A stretch of 64,000 nucleotides of DNA from Plectosphaerella cucumerina (Eukaryota > Ascomycota > Sordariomycetes > Glomerellales > Plectosphaerellaceae), in the NCBI GenBank assembly GCA_020746995.1, contig JAGPXD010000001.1, positions 1,984,001 to 2,048,000 on the forward strand, given 5' to 3'. This document shows positions 22,239-33,976 of the stretch, in pieces. A program made the translations under genes and the position numbers. How positions within the stretch are numbered: position 1 is the first letter of the stretch; every line of letters starts with the position of its first letter. A model generated the notes under the pieces. It made no database searches. It was not told the origin of the DNA and saw only the letters and a program-made list of their open reading frames with translations.

Positions 22239-23437
22239 CTACCACTTGGACCCGCTTGCATACCCAGGTATCATGTTCATGATGAGATTCCGCGACTTCA
22301 TGCCCCAGACCACAAATGACGGCAGGCTCACAACGCCCAGACGGCCGGCACCGGACTTGCGCCCCGTTGAGACGAGCATGACGTCGAACGGCATGCCCTT
22401 GACCGGTACCTGCGGCTTGCCCTTGATGGCGGCGTCGACGTTCTGGAAGACGCCTGCTGTCTGCTTGTCCGTGATGACAAGGCTCGCCCGCGGTACGGAC
22501 ACGAGGTCGCCGGTGCCCCAGATGTTCTCGTGGCCCTTGGCGCGGAACTCATCGTCGACGGCAAGGTAGCCGCGCTCGGTGAGCAGGGCCGCTGGGATAT
22601 ACTCCGAGTTTGGCACTAAGCCGATAGTGGGAATGTAAAGATCAGTGAGGATCTTGCTCCCATCGGAGAGGGAGACCTCGGTCTTGCCGCTGGCGTCGGG
22701 AGCCGAGGCACTGCCAGTGACCTTGACGCCCTTGCGGACCTTGACGCCGAGCTTCGTGATCTGCGACTCGGCAGCCGCGGCCGTGGCGTCGCCGCTGAGG
22801 ATCTCTGCATCGGCGCTGATGAGGACGACCTCCTTGTCCTTGTACTCGGCGGCCAGTTCAGCGGCAGTCTCGACGCCGGTCATGCCCGCGCCGCCGACGA
22901 CGTATGACTGTGCCGCGCGGACCTTTTCGTTGATGTCGCGGATCTTGGCGGCGCCCTCTTCGTAGGTGCCTGGGTTCTTCCAGAGGACGTCGTCGGTAGG
23001 GGAGCGGGCGCCCGAGGCGAGGACGATGAAGTCGTAGGACAGGACGCGGGGCTCGGCGCCTGCGGTGGTTACCGTGACGGTGTTTGCTGCCGGGTCGAGG
23101 GCGGTGGCGGCGCCGAAGACGAGCTCGAAGTTCTCCTTGGGGTAAGAGGCGAAGGCGGGCTCGATGGGACGGAAAATCTCCTCTGGTTTGATGGCGTCGG
23201 GGATGATGGCGCGAGGGGAGGCGATGTTCCAGTAAAGATGGGTGCTCTGGGGAGGTGTCAGCTATGGCTCCAGGCACGGTGGTCTTCTGGTGATGGAACA
23301 AATATTCGTCGTCTACACACCTTTGAAACCAAGATGACCTTGAGGTCCTTCTCTGTGGACACCGTCTGCTTCAGAAGCTTGTGAGAGACCTGCAGGCCGG
23401 CGAAGGAGCCGCCGACAACCACGATCGTCTTGCCCAT
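22239..23437 (-). CDS. AIF/AMID-like FAD-dependent oxidoreductase
   Basis: Two exons, 23321-23437 and 22239-23246, give about 374 residues. The N-terminal FAD dinucleotide fold shows VVVGGSFAGLQV; the NAD(P)H Rossmann domain shows YVVGGAGMTGVETAAELAAEYKDKEVVLI; the C-terminal FAD contact is IWGTGDLVSVPRASLVITDKQTAGV. This is the pyridine-nucleotide-disulfide oxidoreductase family containing AMID/FSP1 and fungal Aif-like proteins, which use NAD(P)H to reduce quinones or other acceptors. No redox-active CxxxxC and no mitochondrial presequence are evident. A role in cell death, often given in automatic annotation, is not supported by sequence alone. The ATG lies about 220 nt downstream of a TATAAATA element. 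Confidence 0.85.
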
Positions 23438-24957
23438 GGTGAAAGGTCTAGACGGGAGAAATGATGTTAAGGTTGGTTCGGGAGACTATCGAGAATTCGA
23501 TGGAGATGATGAACGTGTGAGCCGACCTGGAATTAGATGGAAATGATGGTGTTCTGTCGTTCAGGGGTCTGAGCTAGGGTATCAGGATGGGCCAAGTCAG
23601 GGTTCAATCAAGAAGGTAGACCAGGACGGACGCTTCTCCGGGATCTTGAGAGACAGAGCTTATTTATACGGTCAGGCCCAGTGTCTCACAGACCTCTTCG
23701 TACCAAAGTTCTCTGGAATGCAGCCCGTCACTCCCGAGCATCAGATCAAAGACCCTTGGCTTGATGAGTCTAGCGAAGCTTCCCCCCACCACCACGCCAC
23801 GGCCTGTCACACAGCCTGCAATGAGCGCGACAACGGCATCCATTTGCGCCGGCCCAGTGGTCTCAGACCCCTGGACGAGGTCTCACCCTTCACGCCCGGT
23901 GCCACTTCGAGCCGGCGCCGTGTCGTACGTGGACATGGACCAGATGGCGAAGAAGATTCTTGGACATCTTACGTGTCGGTCTCCTTCTATTGACGCCGAG
24001 GCCGATTCGGTGTATCCTGGAAGCTATTGATTGAGCATCGGCGGGCCGGCCTCCCCAGTGCCCTGTCCGCAATCTGATGGCGGAGCGCTGATGCAGGGGC
24101 CGCTCGGGCACTGAGAACGCTGTCGGACCCGAGCCGGTGCAACTTGCCCGCCGAGTGTGGCTCGTGGACGGCCGGTCGGAAGCACGGTGGTTGATGTGCC
24201 GATGCTGATAAATAGCCTGACCTCAGCTCGCTGGGAGTCGTCCATCGGGCAGCTCAGGGATTTGCATCTGTTGTCCGTCTTGAGGTCGCTGATGCTTGCT
24301 TCAGGCTCATCAGCTTCCGCGTGGCCAGCGCAGATACCACACCCTCACAGGCAGGTCAGCGCCTGTCAGCGAAGATGTCCACCACCAGTCGAAGCTAGGT
24401 GGATGAGAGAAGTGGACTTGAGCATTTTCGGATATCCGGTCGCTGATGAGGAGCAGAGAGATAGATATCTTCACTTCCAGGTTGTCAAGATGGCAGCTAG
24501 ACATGCACCACAGGTCTATCGCTCCTTCCCTTCCCTCCCTCCTCCCACTGATCCCTGTCCCGTGACATCACTCCCCTGCCCCGCTGCTCCAGCTCTCACA
24601 TGATGGAATTCAATGCGTCAAGCCGGACACCGCCCTGACTTCAGTGTCGAGAGCCGACGGGACGGACTGCACCGCCCCAGCACCCAGCACGGCCGAGCCC
24701 CTCGATTGGGGGGCAAGCCGCCAGTTGCCGAGCCCCAGCGAGCTCCAGTCTAGTGTCCAGTGTGTCAAGGCACCGGACCCCGCCATCACACGCCGCTTCG
24801 CATCATCCCCCACGTCTCCGGCTCCGTGACCCCTCCCTCGCTCCTCCGGCCCAACAAAACAAAATCCTGTGATACTCTCGGCCTACCCTGCCTCTTCTTC
24901 CCCGCATCATCCCTCCCAGCTTCTCCCAAATCACAACACCAACCACCAAAAGTCAAA
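23438..24957. other. divergent intergenic region, flavoprotein and ACBP
   Basis: About 1.5 kb. A TATAAATA element on the minus strand at 23661-23668 serves the flavoprotein. The last 150 nt before ACBP are CT-rich. ORFs in the middle have no recognisable content. No repeat was noticed. Confidence 0.4.
23661..23668 (-). promoter_or_regulatory. TATA box of the AIF-like gene
   Basis: TATAAATA on the minus strand, about 225 nt upstream of the flavoprotein start codon. Confidence 0.45.
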
Positions 24958-25438
24958 ATGTCCGCCCCTCAGAGTGACGCTTTCAAGCAGGCTGTCGTCG
25001 ACAGCAAGAAGCTCACGGCCAAGCCCAGCAACGACGAGCTCCTTGAGCTCTACGGTGAGCTGCCTCCCTGCCTCCCCCGCCCCCACCAGCTTCCGTTGCG
25101 CCATCACATGTCCATCCCGAGACACGCTCGCTGACTCCTCGACCCCTCGACAGCCCTGTACAAGGTCGCCACCGGCGAGGACATCGCCTCTGCCCCCTCT
25201 CCCGGCATGTTCGACCTCAAGGTGCGCACCCTCCTCCCCTCTCCACCGACCGAAGAACATCAGCTGACCGCTTCCCCCCAATCCGCAGGGCAAGGCCAAG
25301 AAGAACGCCTGGCAGAAGGAGGTCGACGAGGGCACCACCGCCGAGCAGGCCCAGACCAAGTACGTCAACCTCGTCAACAAGCTCAAGGAGTCGTACGGCT
25401 TCGACGCCGACAAGGTCCCCGAGGCCGTCGGCGCTTAG
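24958..25438 (+). CDS. ACB1: acyl-CoA-binding protein
   Basis: Small cytosolic carrier that binds medium and long-chain acyl-CoA esters and supplies them to lipid synthesis and vesicle traffic. Three exons (24958-25054, 25154-25221, 25289-25438) give 104 residues. The four-helix ACBP signature is recognisable across the splice sites: FKQAVVDSKKLTAKPSNDELLELYALYKVATGED, then the conserved GKAKKNAWQKEVDEGTTAEQAQTKYVNLVNKLKESYGF, including the acyl-CoA-contacting Tyr and Lys residues. There are ten or so extra C-terminal residues compared with yeast Acb1. A strongly CT-rich leader precedes the ATG, as in highly expressed fungal genes. Confidence 0.95.
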
Positions 25439-25632
25439 AGTCCCGCCATCCATCAACGACCGACAAACGCATCATCCATTGCGCGGACGCTCTTCCGCCT
25501 CTTGTCTATACGTGGGGTCCTAGCCGGGTTACATTTCTCTCACTCATCGAGCCAATATGATCTGATTGCACAAGTACACGCTTTCGGGGTCTTCTGCCGC
25601 GCCGCCAATTCGTGACCCCGCGCTTTCTCGTC

Positions 25633-27298
25633 TCATGCACCCAACCACGTACCCCCGAAACTGTCCGGCTCCACATGGTTCATCGTCGCAACCCAGGGGA
25701 TCTCCCCCTCGCCATACGCCTGGAGGGGCAGGCTATAGGGGATGCGCAGGCCAACGAGGGGTTGTCCGTCTGTGTTCTCGGTGCTGGGCATGTCTGTTTG
25801 GAACGTGCCGATCATCTTTGCATCTTCAGTGCCCGCCAAAAGCGAGGGCCACACAAGCACTCCAATCTCCCACGAAGCGACCCTGACCTCCTTGGATGCA
25901 TTTTCCGCCTCGCCCCACGCCTGCTTTGACATGTTGGCAGATGTGAGCAGTGCCCAGTCTATCGACTTATCTCCGTATCGAATGTATGTCTTGATGTGAG
26001 GGGCAGCGCGTTGACGGCCCGCATTTTGGACAGGCGCATCTGGAGGCAGCTCTGTCGAGCAGTCAGCAAATGCCCCAGCATCCATGATAAACCATCTACA
26101 AACCTTTGCCATTTACGGCATCATTAGCCCAGTGGCAGAAGATCGGCTGGAGATAGCGAAGCTGCTTCGTCTGCTGAGGCGATTGCGTCTTTGTATGGAT
26201 GGACCCGCCGGATGCATACCCGTCCAAGCTCCTGCGTATCTCATCGGCCGTCGGGAACACGACCTTGAAGCTCGGCTTGGAAATCATCTTGCCTTGTCCC
26301 TTGGTCATTGACAGTGAGTCAAACAGACACTTCCGAAGCCAGGCGTCCGTGCCGCCGAGCGTGGCTATTGAGGATATCTGCACGACAACTTGTGACTTGC
26401 CACCTTGAACCGGGACGTGCCGCAAGGCGGCCTTGAGAGCCGGCCACCCCCATGCTGTCTGTGATCTGTCGTGTAAATTGTGCTTCCCAGGTACGCTGGC
26501 TATGAGGGCAGCTCGCACGTCAGAGAAGTCATGGCGCACCAGCGCGGTAATGAGGGGCTGTAAAATGGGCTTCCGGGCATTGTATGCGCGTAGGTAGCGC
26601 AAGAGATCAATCTTGAACTTCTTCGCCCCGCCTAATTCAGCAGGATCTGAGCTGTCGTAGCTATGCTCGAGTTTGCTCAGGTCGCCATCATGGTGACCTT
26701 CGGGTAAAAGGGGGAGCTGGGGCGATTTCCACACTGCATTCGTCATGTTTGTCCAGTCTTTGGCAATCATGTTCGCCGTATGAATCACAACCTGGGCCGA
26801 ATCGTCATGGCGGAAGAGAATCATCATCTTGCTGTGGTGCGTTCCGAACATTTCGGGCATGGGAGCCGTGAGAAGCTGAACGTTTGGGTACTCCGCCACG
26901 CTCTCCTTGAGGGCCGCAAGGTTTGCATCCTCTCTCTTCCAGAAACCATGCACTATGCGAACTTTGACAAGATGCCGGGTATCCTCGTCAAAGTGGCTCA
27001 TAATGAATGGAATGTCGTGGAGGAAGTTGAACACCCAGCACTCGGCGATGAGAGGATCCCCCAGCAGGTCCCGAAGAGTGACGGCGTCTCGGTTCATGGC
27101 ATCGGGCAGGTCCCGGATATGCGTGAGCTGAAACGGGGATCCGAGAGGATTTGACGTCTCTGAGGGAGCTGTGACTTGCGGCGACTTGGGCGTTCTTTTC
27201 GGTGGAGGGCTTATCGGCCTGCTAAGCGACTCGGGGAGAGGCGAGCTACCTCCTGCTGAGGAGGACTCGAGTCGACGACGCTTGGGCGACGGCTCCAT
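25633..27298 (-). CDS. TDP1: tyrosyl-DNA phosphodiesterase 1
   Basis: Phospholipase-D-fold enzyme that hydrolyses the bond between a DNA end and a topoisomerase tyrosine. Two exons, 26104-27298 and 25633-26051, give about 537 residues; the intron has donor GTTTGT and acceptor CGACAG. Both HxK motifs are present: H155/K157 in MFGTHHSKMMIL and H417/K419 in PHIKTYIRYGDKSIDWALLTSANMSKQAWG. The N-terminal 50 residues are Ser/Pro/Lys-rich with a nuclear-localisation-like KRRRLE right after the chosen ATG. The frame is open upstream to an ATG at 27481, adding 61 residues that resemble a mitochondrial presequence. It converges on ACBP with 194 nt between stops and is divergent from the PDI gene. Confidence 0.9.
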
Positions 27299-27481
27299 TT
27301 GGACTGGCGTTGATTTGAAAGCTGCGGAAGAGAGATATCGAGGGCGGGAGACATCTAAAACCAAGCTCGTGGCACCGAGAGACCACGCGTGAGTCCTGGG
27401 TTTCGATGCAGCGAGGTAAGGACAGGAACAGGCAACCATGCGCCGCATCCAAAGTTCAGGCGCGACTCGAGCTCCACTCAT

Positions 27482-28253
27482 GTTCCTGCATGCCGTCCCA
27501 GAAATATTGGACCGTCCGATCTGACCAAATGTCAGCTATCCATGCCGCACATGAGGACGACGACTTCAAGTCATACTTAACAAGATCACCGCCAGACGAC
27601 GGTATGCATCAACTGTTGAAAATCGAGGTCTCGGGCCGTCTGATGGTAATCTACTTCAAGCATTCCATCCACATCTCCTAGGTTCGCGGGGTGATGGGAC
27701 CGGATCGAGCCGGACCAGCAGCTTAGGTAAGGCTGCCGGGGGTTGCATGTCCAATAACGGGCAAGCGCAGGGGCATTAGCGGGAGCCAAAATGGGCGACG
27801 GAGCCAATGGGCCTTTGCGGAGGCGCTGTCGGGACCCTCTGCGCGCGTTTCCACGTCGGCCTGGCCTGATTGACCTCCCGTCTGGCGTCTTGGCGGCCAC
27901 CATTGAACCGTGGCGCTTTGGGTGCGGCCGATCCATCTTCATAATCACCAGGTGGTCCCTTCCTTTCACAGCGGCCTCGACCTCACACTTTGCGGCACCA
28001 CGGCCTCTACGGATTTCTGTGGTCTCCTCTCCTAGGCTCCACGCTTCCTTTCCTTTGCGCTGCCACATCCTTAGGACGCGGTAGCTGTTTTCTACAGTCT
28101 CCTTTCCTTTTCTTCTCGCGGTCCTCGGATCAGCTCCCTGGGGCTGGTTAACCCGACCCATCGGAGCTTTTGCTCTTCGCTATCATCACATATTTCCCCG
28201 TCCTTTTGTCGGCCTGACACCGTCGGAAACACCGCAGAGTCAACACCGCCGGC
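27482..28253. other. divergent promoter region, TDP1 and Eps1-like gene
   Basis: About 770 nt (950 nt if TDP1 starts at 27298). The half next to the PDI gene is CT-rich. No TATA box stands out and the short ORFs have no support. Confidence 0.4.
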
Positions 28254-30532
28254 ATGAGATTCTTCTCTTTGCTCGCCCTCGGCGCAACCGCCCTGGCCGC
28301 AAGCCAAGGCCGGAAGGGCAAGGCCGATGCCGACGGCAACACCACGTTCAACGGCGTCAAGGTCCCGCCGCTGCTGGAGATCACACCAGACAACTTCGAG
28401 AAGGAGGTTCATGCTACCAAGCACGTCATCATCAAGCATTACAGGTACGACCCGTGTGACATCCACCCTCACCCTCGAAGATGTTGCTGACCCTCGCGCC
28501 CCAGCCCGTACTGCCCTCACTGCATCGATTTTGCCCCCACCTACCAGACTCTCTACGAATACTACCACACCTCAAAGGCCGTCGGCTCCGACACCCCCTT
28601 CACCGAGCTCTACGACTTCCGCTTCGCCATCATCAACTGCGTCGCCTACTTCGACCTGTGCTCCTCTCTCAAGGTTGCGTCGTACCCCAGCACCATCATC
28701 TACAAGGATGGAACCGCCGTGGAGACCATCAAGGGCGTTAAGAGCCTTGATGTCCTTACCGAGGCCATCGAGCCTTTCCTCGAGGCGGCCAAGCCCGGAA
28801 CCCGTCCCAAGGAGCTGAACCTCCCCGAGCCTGGCGACCAGCACACGCCCGACTTTAACGCCGCCGCGGCGATCACCTCCGACACCAAGCTTGCCGAGGA
28901 CAAGGCCAAGGGTGGCGCGAAGGCGCAGGATCCCCTCAAGGGCACTGGCGCCAAGGACGATGTCAAGGACGACGTTAAGAAGGAGGCGACCAAGACGGAA
29001 GATGTCAAGAAAGAGACGGAGACGCCCACCAAGTCGGAGCCCGAGAAGATCCCTGAGCCCACTGAGACCTTCAACCCCGACGGAGTCTCGATCGCGCTCA
29101 ACCAGGAGACCTTCAACTCGCTCATCACCACCACCCAGAAGCCCTGGTTGGTCAAGTTCTACGCCCCGTGGTGCCACCACTGCCAGGCTATGGCTCCCAC
29201 GTGGACGCAGCTCGGCAAGGAGATGCAGGGCAAGCTCAACATTGGCGAGGTCAACTGCGAGGTGGAGAAGCGCCTCTGTAAGGACGCCGGCGTCGGCTCG
29301 TTCCCGACCATTTACTTCCTCAAGGGCGGCGAGCGCGTCGAGTACGAGGGTCTCCGTGGGCTTGGGGACTTTGTGCAGTTTGCGACGAGCGCCGCTGAGG
29401 CCGCCAAGCCGATTCGCGACGTGGACGCTGCTTCCCTGCAGGCCCTCGAGCAGAAGGAGGACGTCATCTTCGTTTACTTCTACGACCATGCTACTACCAG
29501 CGAGGACTTCATGGCTCTGGAGCGGCTGCCGCTTAGCCTCGTTGGCCGCGCCACTATCGTGAAGACCAAGGACGCCAAGGTGGCCGAGCGCTTCAAGATC
29601 ACCACTTTCCCCCGCCTGCTGGTGGATCGCCAGGGACGCCCGACCTACTACAACCCCCTGACGCCCCGCGAGATCCGCGACGTGCCCGCCCTCCTGGAGT
29701 GGATGAAGACGGTGTGGCTGCCCATTGTCCCTGAGCTCACCATCGCCAACTCCCGCGAGATCATGAACAACAAGATTGTCGTCTTGGGCATCGTCGACCG
29801 CGAGAACAAGGATGCCTTTGCTTCTGCCAAGCATGAGCTCAACTCGGCTGCCAACGAGTGGATGGACAAGCAGATTCTTGCCTACCAGCAGGAGCGCCAG
29901 AAGCTCCGCGATGCGAAGCAGCTTCGCATCGATGAGGCCAAGGACAGGGACGACGAGCGGGCTGAGGAGAAGGCCAAGGAGATCCGTGTCGAGGTCAAGA
30001 TGCGCGGCAAGGAGGTCGCGTTCGCCTGGGTTGACGGCGTCTTCTGGCAGAGGTGGATTAAGACGACCTATGGCATCGACGTCAAGAACGGCGGTGAGCG
30101 CGTCATCATCAACGACGAAAGCGTAAGTGTTCCCATAGGCAAGATTTTCGAGCGCGATGCTAATGCTCTCTGCAGAGACGCCGTTACTGGGACACAACCG
30201 AGTCTGGTAACAACATTCTGCTGTCCCGGACCTCGATCCTCGAGACGCTCTCCAAGGTCTCGATCCCGTCGCCCGAGATCGCGGCGAAGAGCACGCTCTC
30301 TTCGTTTGAGCGGTTCTTCTTCAACATCCGCATGGCTTTTGTCGACCACCCCTTCACCACGATGGGCTTCATCGTCTGCGCCGTCATCGGCGGCATCCAG
30401 TGGCTCCGTGTCCGCACCAGGAAGACGCGCGGCGGTCACTTTGCCCGCATGGACGACAGCTGGAGCACCAAGGAGCTGATGAAGGAGGGCCTCCTTGGCG
30501 GCGGCATGAGCGGCAACGGCAAGGTGGACTAA
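28254..30532 (+). CDS. ER membrane protein disulfide isomerase, Eps1-like
   Basis: Three exons (28254-28444, 28505-30122, 30176-30532) give about 721 residues. A signal peptide (MRFFSLLALGATALAASQ) is followed by two thioredoxin domains with active sites CPHC (C67-C70) and CHHC (C287-C290), separated by an 80-residue Lys/Asp/Glu/Thr-rich linker. A third, redox-inactive thioredoxin-like region follows, then a charged coiled coil (LRDAKQLRIDEAKDRDDERAEEKAKEI) and one transmembrane segment near residues 664-681 (MGFIVCAVIGGIQWL), ending in a basic cytosolic tail. CPHC in the first domain and the C-terminal anchor match yeast Eps1, a PDI-family member in ER quality control. The likely role is oxidation or client recognition during membrane-protein folding. 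The CHHC second site is not that of Eps1. Confidence 0.87.
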
Positions 30533-31865
30533 AGGGGGATGAAGCGACGAGGGCACGGCGGGGGAGGAAAAGCAGAGCACGCTGTTTGTGGTACTTTGGT
30601 GCCATCATCTTGGATTCACGAGGTGCTCGTCAGCATTGGGTCTGCTCGCGGAGTTTATCAGGCGTTTTGAAGACAGCAACCTATTTTTCTGTGTACTTGC
30701 AATCTGCCCCCCGGACGTCTTGGGACGTGTCAGGGGCTCATGACTCGAGGCCAGCCGGCTCGGCAGCCGATGTGATGTACCTTGAGGGGCGTCAGGAGGT
30801 GACGATATGGGGTTCCTTCAGGGGTTCTTGGTGGGATGAGGCCACCTCGACACATGGCCAGGCATGCGGCGTCCCTGAAATCAAAAAGGAACTTTGGTAT
30901 GGGAGGAGTGTGGTGCGTGGGGTGAGATGCAATCGTGCTGGCCGTGCCGGTGTGGGTGTGGCACACCGAGGACAGGCCTCTGTCACATAGAGAGTGCGTG
31001 GACCAGGCCAGGCACATGCACTTCAGCTGTGTGATGTGATGACGCATGCAGGCTCGAGTTGGGCACCGCAGGTCAAGTTGGCACGCTGCCCCTAAATTTG
31101 TCCCCAGAGGAGAAGAACATGCTCGTAGATGCTGGCACACCGGCGACGGGGAAATTGGCGGGGATGGCGCCCACTAGCGAGCCGGTCCAGAGTCTGGAAC
31201 TGTGCCCGGAGTTGAAGTTGGTGCTGGTGCTGGGGATGGACGGGGGACGCCGGCCGGTGACACGAGCTGTCGACGTTGGATTGGCCAATGGCTTTGCCGG
31301 CCGGGAGTTGAGCTGCTGCCGGCGGGCTTTAAACTGGCAGAGCTCCGCCCTGCCCTGGATCGGCCCAGTTTGTCGAACCTCGAACAATCTCACGCCGCAT
31401 CTTCTTCACCTGCCGGACATTACTTGGACGTACTGAGAGACAGACCCGGTGGGTTTGACTTCTTGAATTCATCTGCATCTTTCTTTGCTATTTTTCCAAC
31501 ACTTATTCTCTTCGGACCTGAGCGATTGGAGCTTTCAGAAGAAGTTGGAGGTGCTGACGGTGAGTCCGATGCATCTGCCGATGCCTGCCCTCGACAGCTA
31601 CCGAAAATCGGATCGGATCGAATCAAGATGACGTGGATCGCTGACCTTCCGTGCCTGACCAGACTGAGGCACAACACCCGCGGCCCTTCTTGTTCATCAG
31701 ACTTCCTTTCTAGGCGCAAGCCTTAGCAGAGCTTCTGCAAACAGGCAGCCGGGACTTTCTGGTCTTTTTTCACTGCTTACTGCCGGGGCTCCACGATCTC
31801 CTCGGCTCAACTCCACGCCCGGCATATTCCACCCGGATCCTCACCCTCACTTCTCACCAGACACC
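30533..31865. other. intergenic region
   Basis: About 1.3 kb between two plus-strand genes. ORFs on both strands lack recognisable content. The last 130 nt form a CT-rich leader for the acetyltransferase. No repeat or RNA gene was recognised. Confidence 0.4.
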
Positions 31866-32526
31866 ATGACGCCCTCTTCAGGAGTGGTATATCCCTTCTC
31901 GCCGGCGGATCACACCCACCTGATCCCCTACCTCGCCGCCCTTCATGCCCAGTGCATCACCCACGACAGGACCATGGCGACCTTCCTGCCGCCCCTGTCG
32001 CATGACAAGCTCCTCGCCTGGTGGAAGGAGCGGATAGCAGAGGTCACGGCCGGCACCCGTCTCATGCTGATTCTTCTGGACGAATCTGACCCTGGTGCCA
32101 AGCCGAAGGGCACTGAGCTAGTCGGCGTTGTCATGTTGTCTCTGCCCACATCGGAGACGGGCGCCATGCGCGGCTTCATCGAGAAGCTGCTCGTGCATAC
32201 CAAATTCCGCCAACGCGGCGCTGCCAGGACGCTCATGGCCCGCCTGGAGCTGGAAGCTGTCAAGAGGGGAAGGACGGTGTTGGTGAGTCTTCCATGAGCC
32301 CCTGAATTTCCAGACTCTTTACGAGAGAATCTGGGCTTCGGAACACGTAGGACATGACCTGACAGGAACACAGACGACCGATGCAGAGACTGGCACCGCC
32401 GCGGAGCTGGTGTACAAGAAGCTGGGGTTCACAGAAGTAGGCAAGATCCCCGCATACGGCCTGAGCCCTAACAGCGGCCCTGGAGAGCTGCGAGAGGAGA
32501 CTTTCTTCTACAAACTGCTCAAGTGA
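31866..32526 (+). CDS. GNAT-family N-acetyltransferase
   Basis: Two exons, 31866-32282 and 32374-32526, give about 189 residues. Motif A, which binds the acetyl-CoA pyrophosphate, reads FIEKLLVHTKFRQRGAARTLMARLE with the RQRGAART loop in place of the usual Q/RxxGxG/A. Motif B follows after the intron: TDAETGTAAELVYKKLGFTEVGKIPAYGLSP, and the final strand is EETFFYKLLK. It is a single-domain cytosolic protein. GNATs of this form are often annotated as acting on small molecules or antibiotics, but the acceptor is not predictable. The acceptor site at 32373 was chosen because an earlier AG at 32365 would shift the frame. Confidence 0.85.
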
Positions 32527-33976
32527 ACCACAACTCGAGTCGGGGAATATCGGCCATCGGCGGTTCCCGATGTGGGTGGAAGAGTACGGCACGTCTCTCT
32601 AGACGGTATGGTCGGGGCGACCTGGCCTGGAAAGAACGGAGTATGGCTTGGGAAAAAGAGGGAGAGCGCTGATTTGGGCGTCTATGCGTGTACATCATCT
32701 TCCCGCAGGGTTTCTGGTCAGCGCAGAGATACCAAGAATCCGTTTTTGTCTTTGTCTACCCGGCCGTTTCTACGCGCGGCTGCCGCGGATGGTGATTTCT
32801 GGAAGATCCTCTGCCTGCAGCCTGTTCAGGAGATGTCTGGCCTGATACTCCACGATCCACGGGCCAAGGGAAAGGGAAGCCAGCAAAGACGTATCAGACT
32901 CGACAAACCCCTGCCAAGCCGTGTAGCCCGCATGAGGCTGAGGAGCAGGCATGAGACGATGCGGAAAGATCAAGGAGAGCAAGGCCCAGACTCTCAGTGG
33001 CGATCCGGCAGGTTGAGACCACAATGCACGATGTGCTGCCAATGAGGAGATCCCCCGTCAGCCCAGGTCTCTAAACGCGCACCCGGAAACCGCCGAAGCG
33101 GTGTGCGACGCTGACCTCTCCAGAAAGGAGTTCCGCGCATTCTACAGCTTGCCCGCAGCCTGCTCGGGCTTTTCTCCGCGAGTAGCCGCCTGGAAGGTTG
33201 TCGTGAAGGCGGGTGCATGCATGGGTGCAGACGACCCAATAGAGAGTAGCAGATATGCAGAGAGCCACCACGATATGCGTGCGACACCATGCCATTTCTT
33301 GATGAGGCCTCGAAGAGCCGGGCCGGTGTCCTTTGGCCAGGACGGATTCTGAACACAACTTTGGAAGCCCTCCCGGGAAACGCTGTCCGTCGCACTTGGA
33401 GGCGTGTAAGCCACGAGCGTCAGCTTGAGCGGCTGAGAGCGTTCAGCTGTATCTTTCACCAACCCTTCTGAATGCCCAGAAAGTATCACGTCGTCCGGCT
33501 CTACGACTACCAGATCAGAAAACAAGCATCACCCCACAGGCCACCACGGGTGCGGACTGCCGGGAGCTGCATATTGACAAGTGCACCCCTCCCCCCTTTC
33601 TCCATCAGAGCTCCCAAGTTCCGGGCGACATTTCCCACGACTTCGCATTTGACCGACCACATCCATGGAGTGTCGCACCGTCCCGATGCAGCTGTCGTGA
33701 CGGACTTCCCCAAAAGGGGGCGTCGATCTCGACCGCGACCACCCGTGGCGCGCGCAACCCCCGCGTGCCCAGCCATGGCACAATCGGCGCCCAGACAGGT
33801 CACGTCCAAGCGTGTTGCTGGAGGGTCGACGACGCCCAGGCTGTCCCTCCCAATAAGGGTTGTCTTCGGGCAAAGGGCAACTCTACGTTGTCGTCACCCT
33901 CCTTCCTAGCCGCGAGGATAAAAAGAGCACACCCCCTCGATGGCAGCTCGTGTCAGCCCCTCTGCGTCGCAGTATC
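32527..33976. other. intergenic region
   Basis: About 1.45 kb between the acetyltransferase and the carbonic anhydrase. A minus-strand frame at 33142-33525 has a hydrophobic stretch but begins with TTG, lacks splice support and is not called. A GATAAAAA element near 33918 could be the carbonic anhydrase TATA box. Confidence 0.35.

Noticed and set aside
28572..30197. 541-codon minus-strand ORF opposite the Eps1-like gene
   Set aside because: Same antisense-shadow effect over a confidently identified gene; Leu/Val/Gly-rich and featureless.
33142..33525. 127-codon minus-strand ORF with a hydrophobic stretch
   Set aside because: It begins with TTG, has no ATG near the start, no splice support and no recognisable motif. 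It could be a remnant but evidence is too thin.
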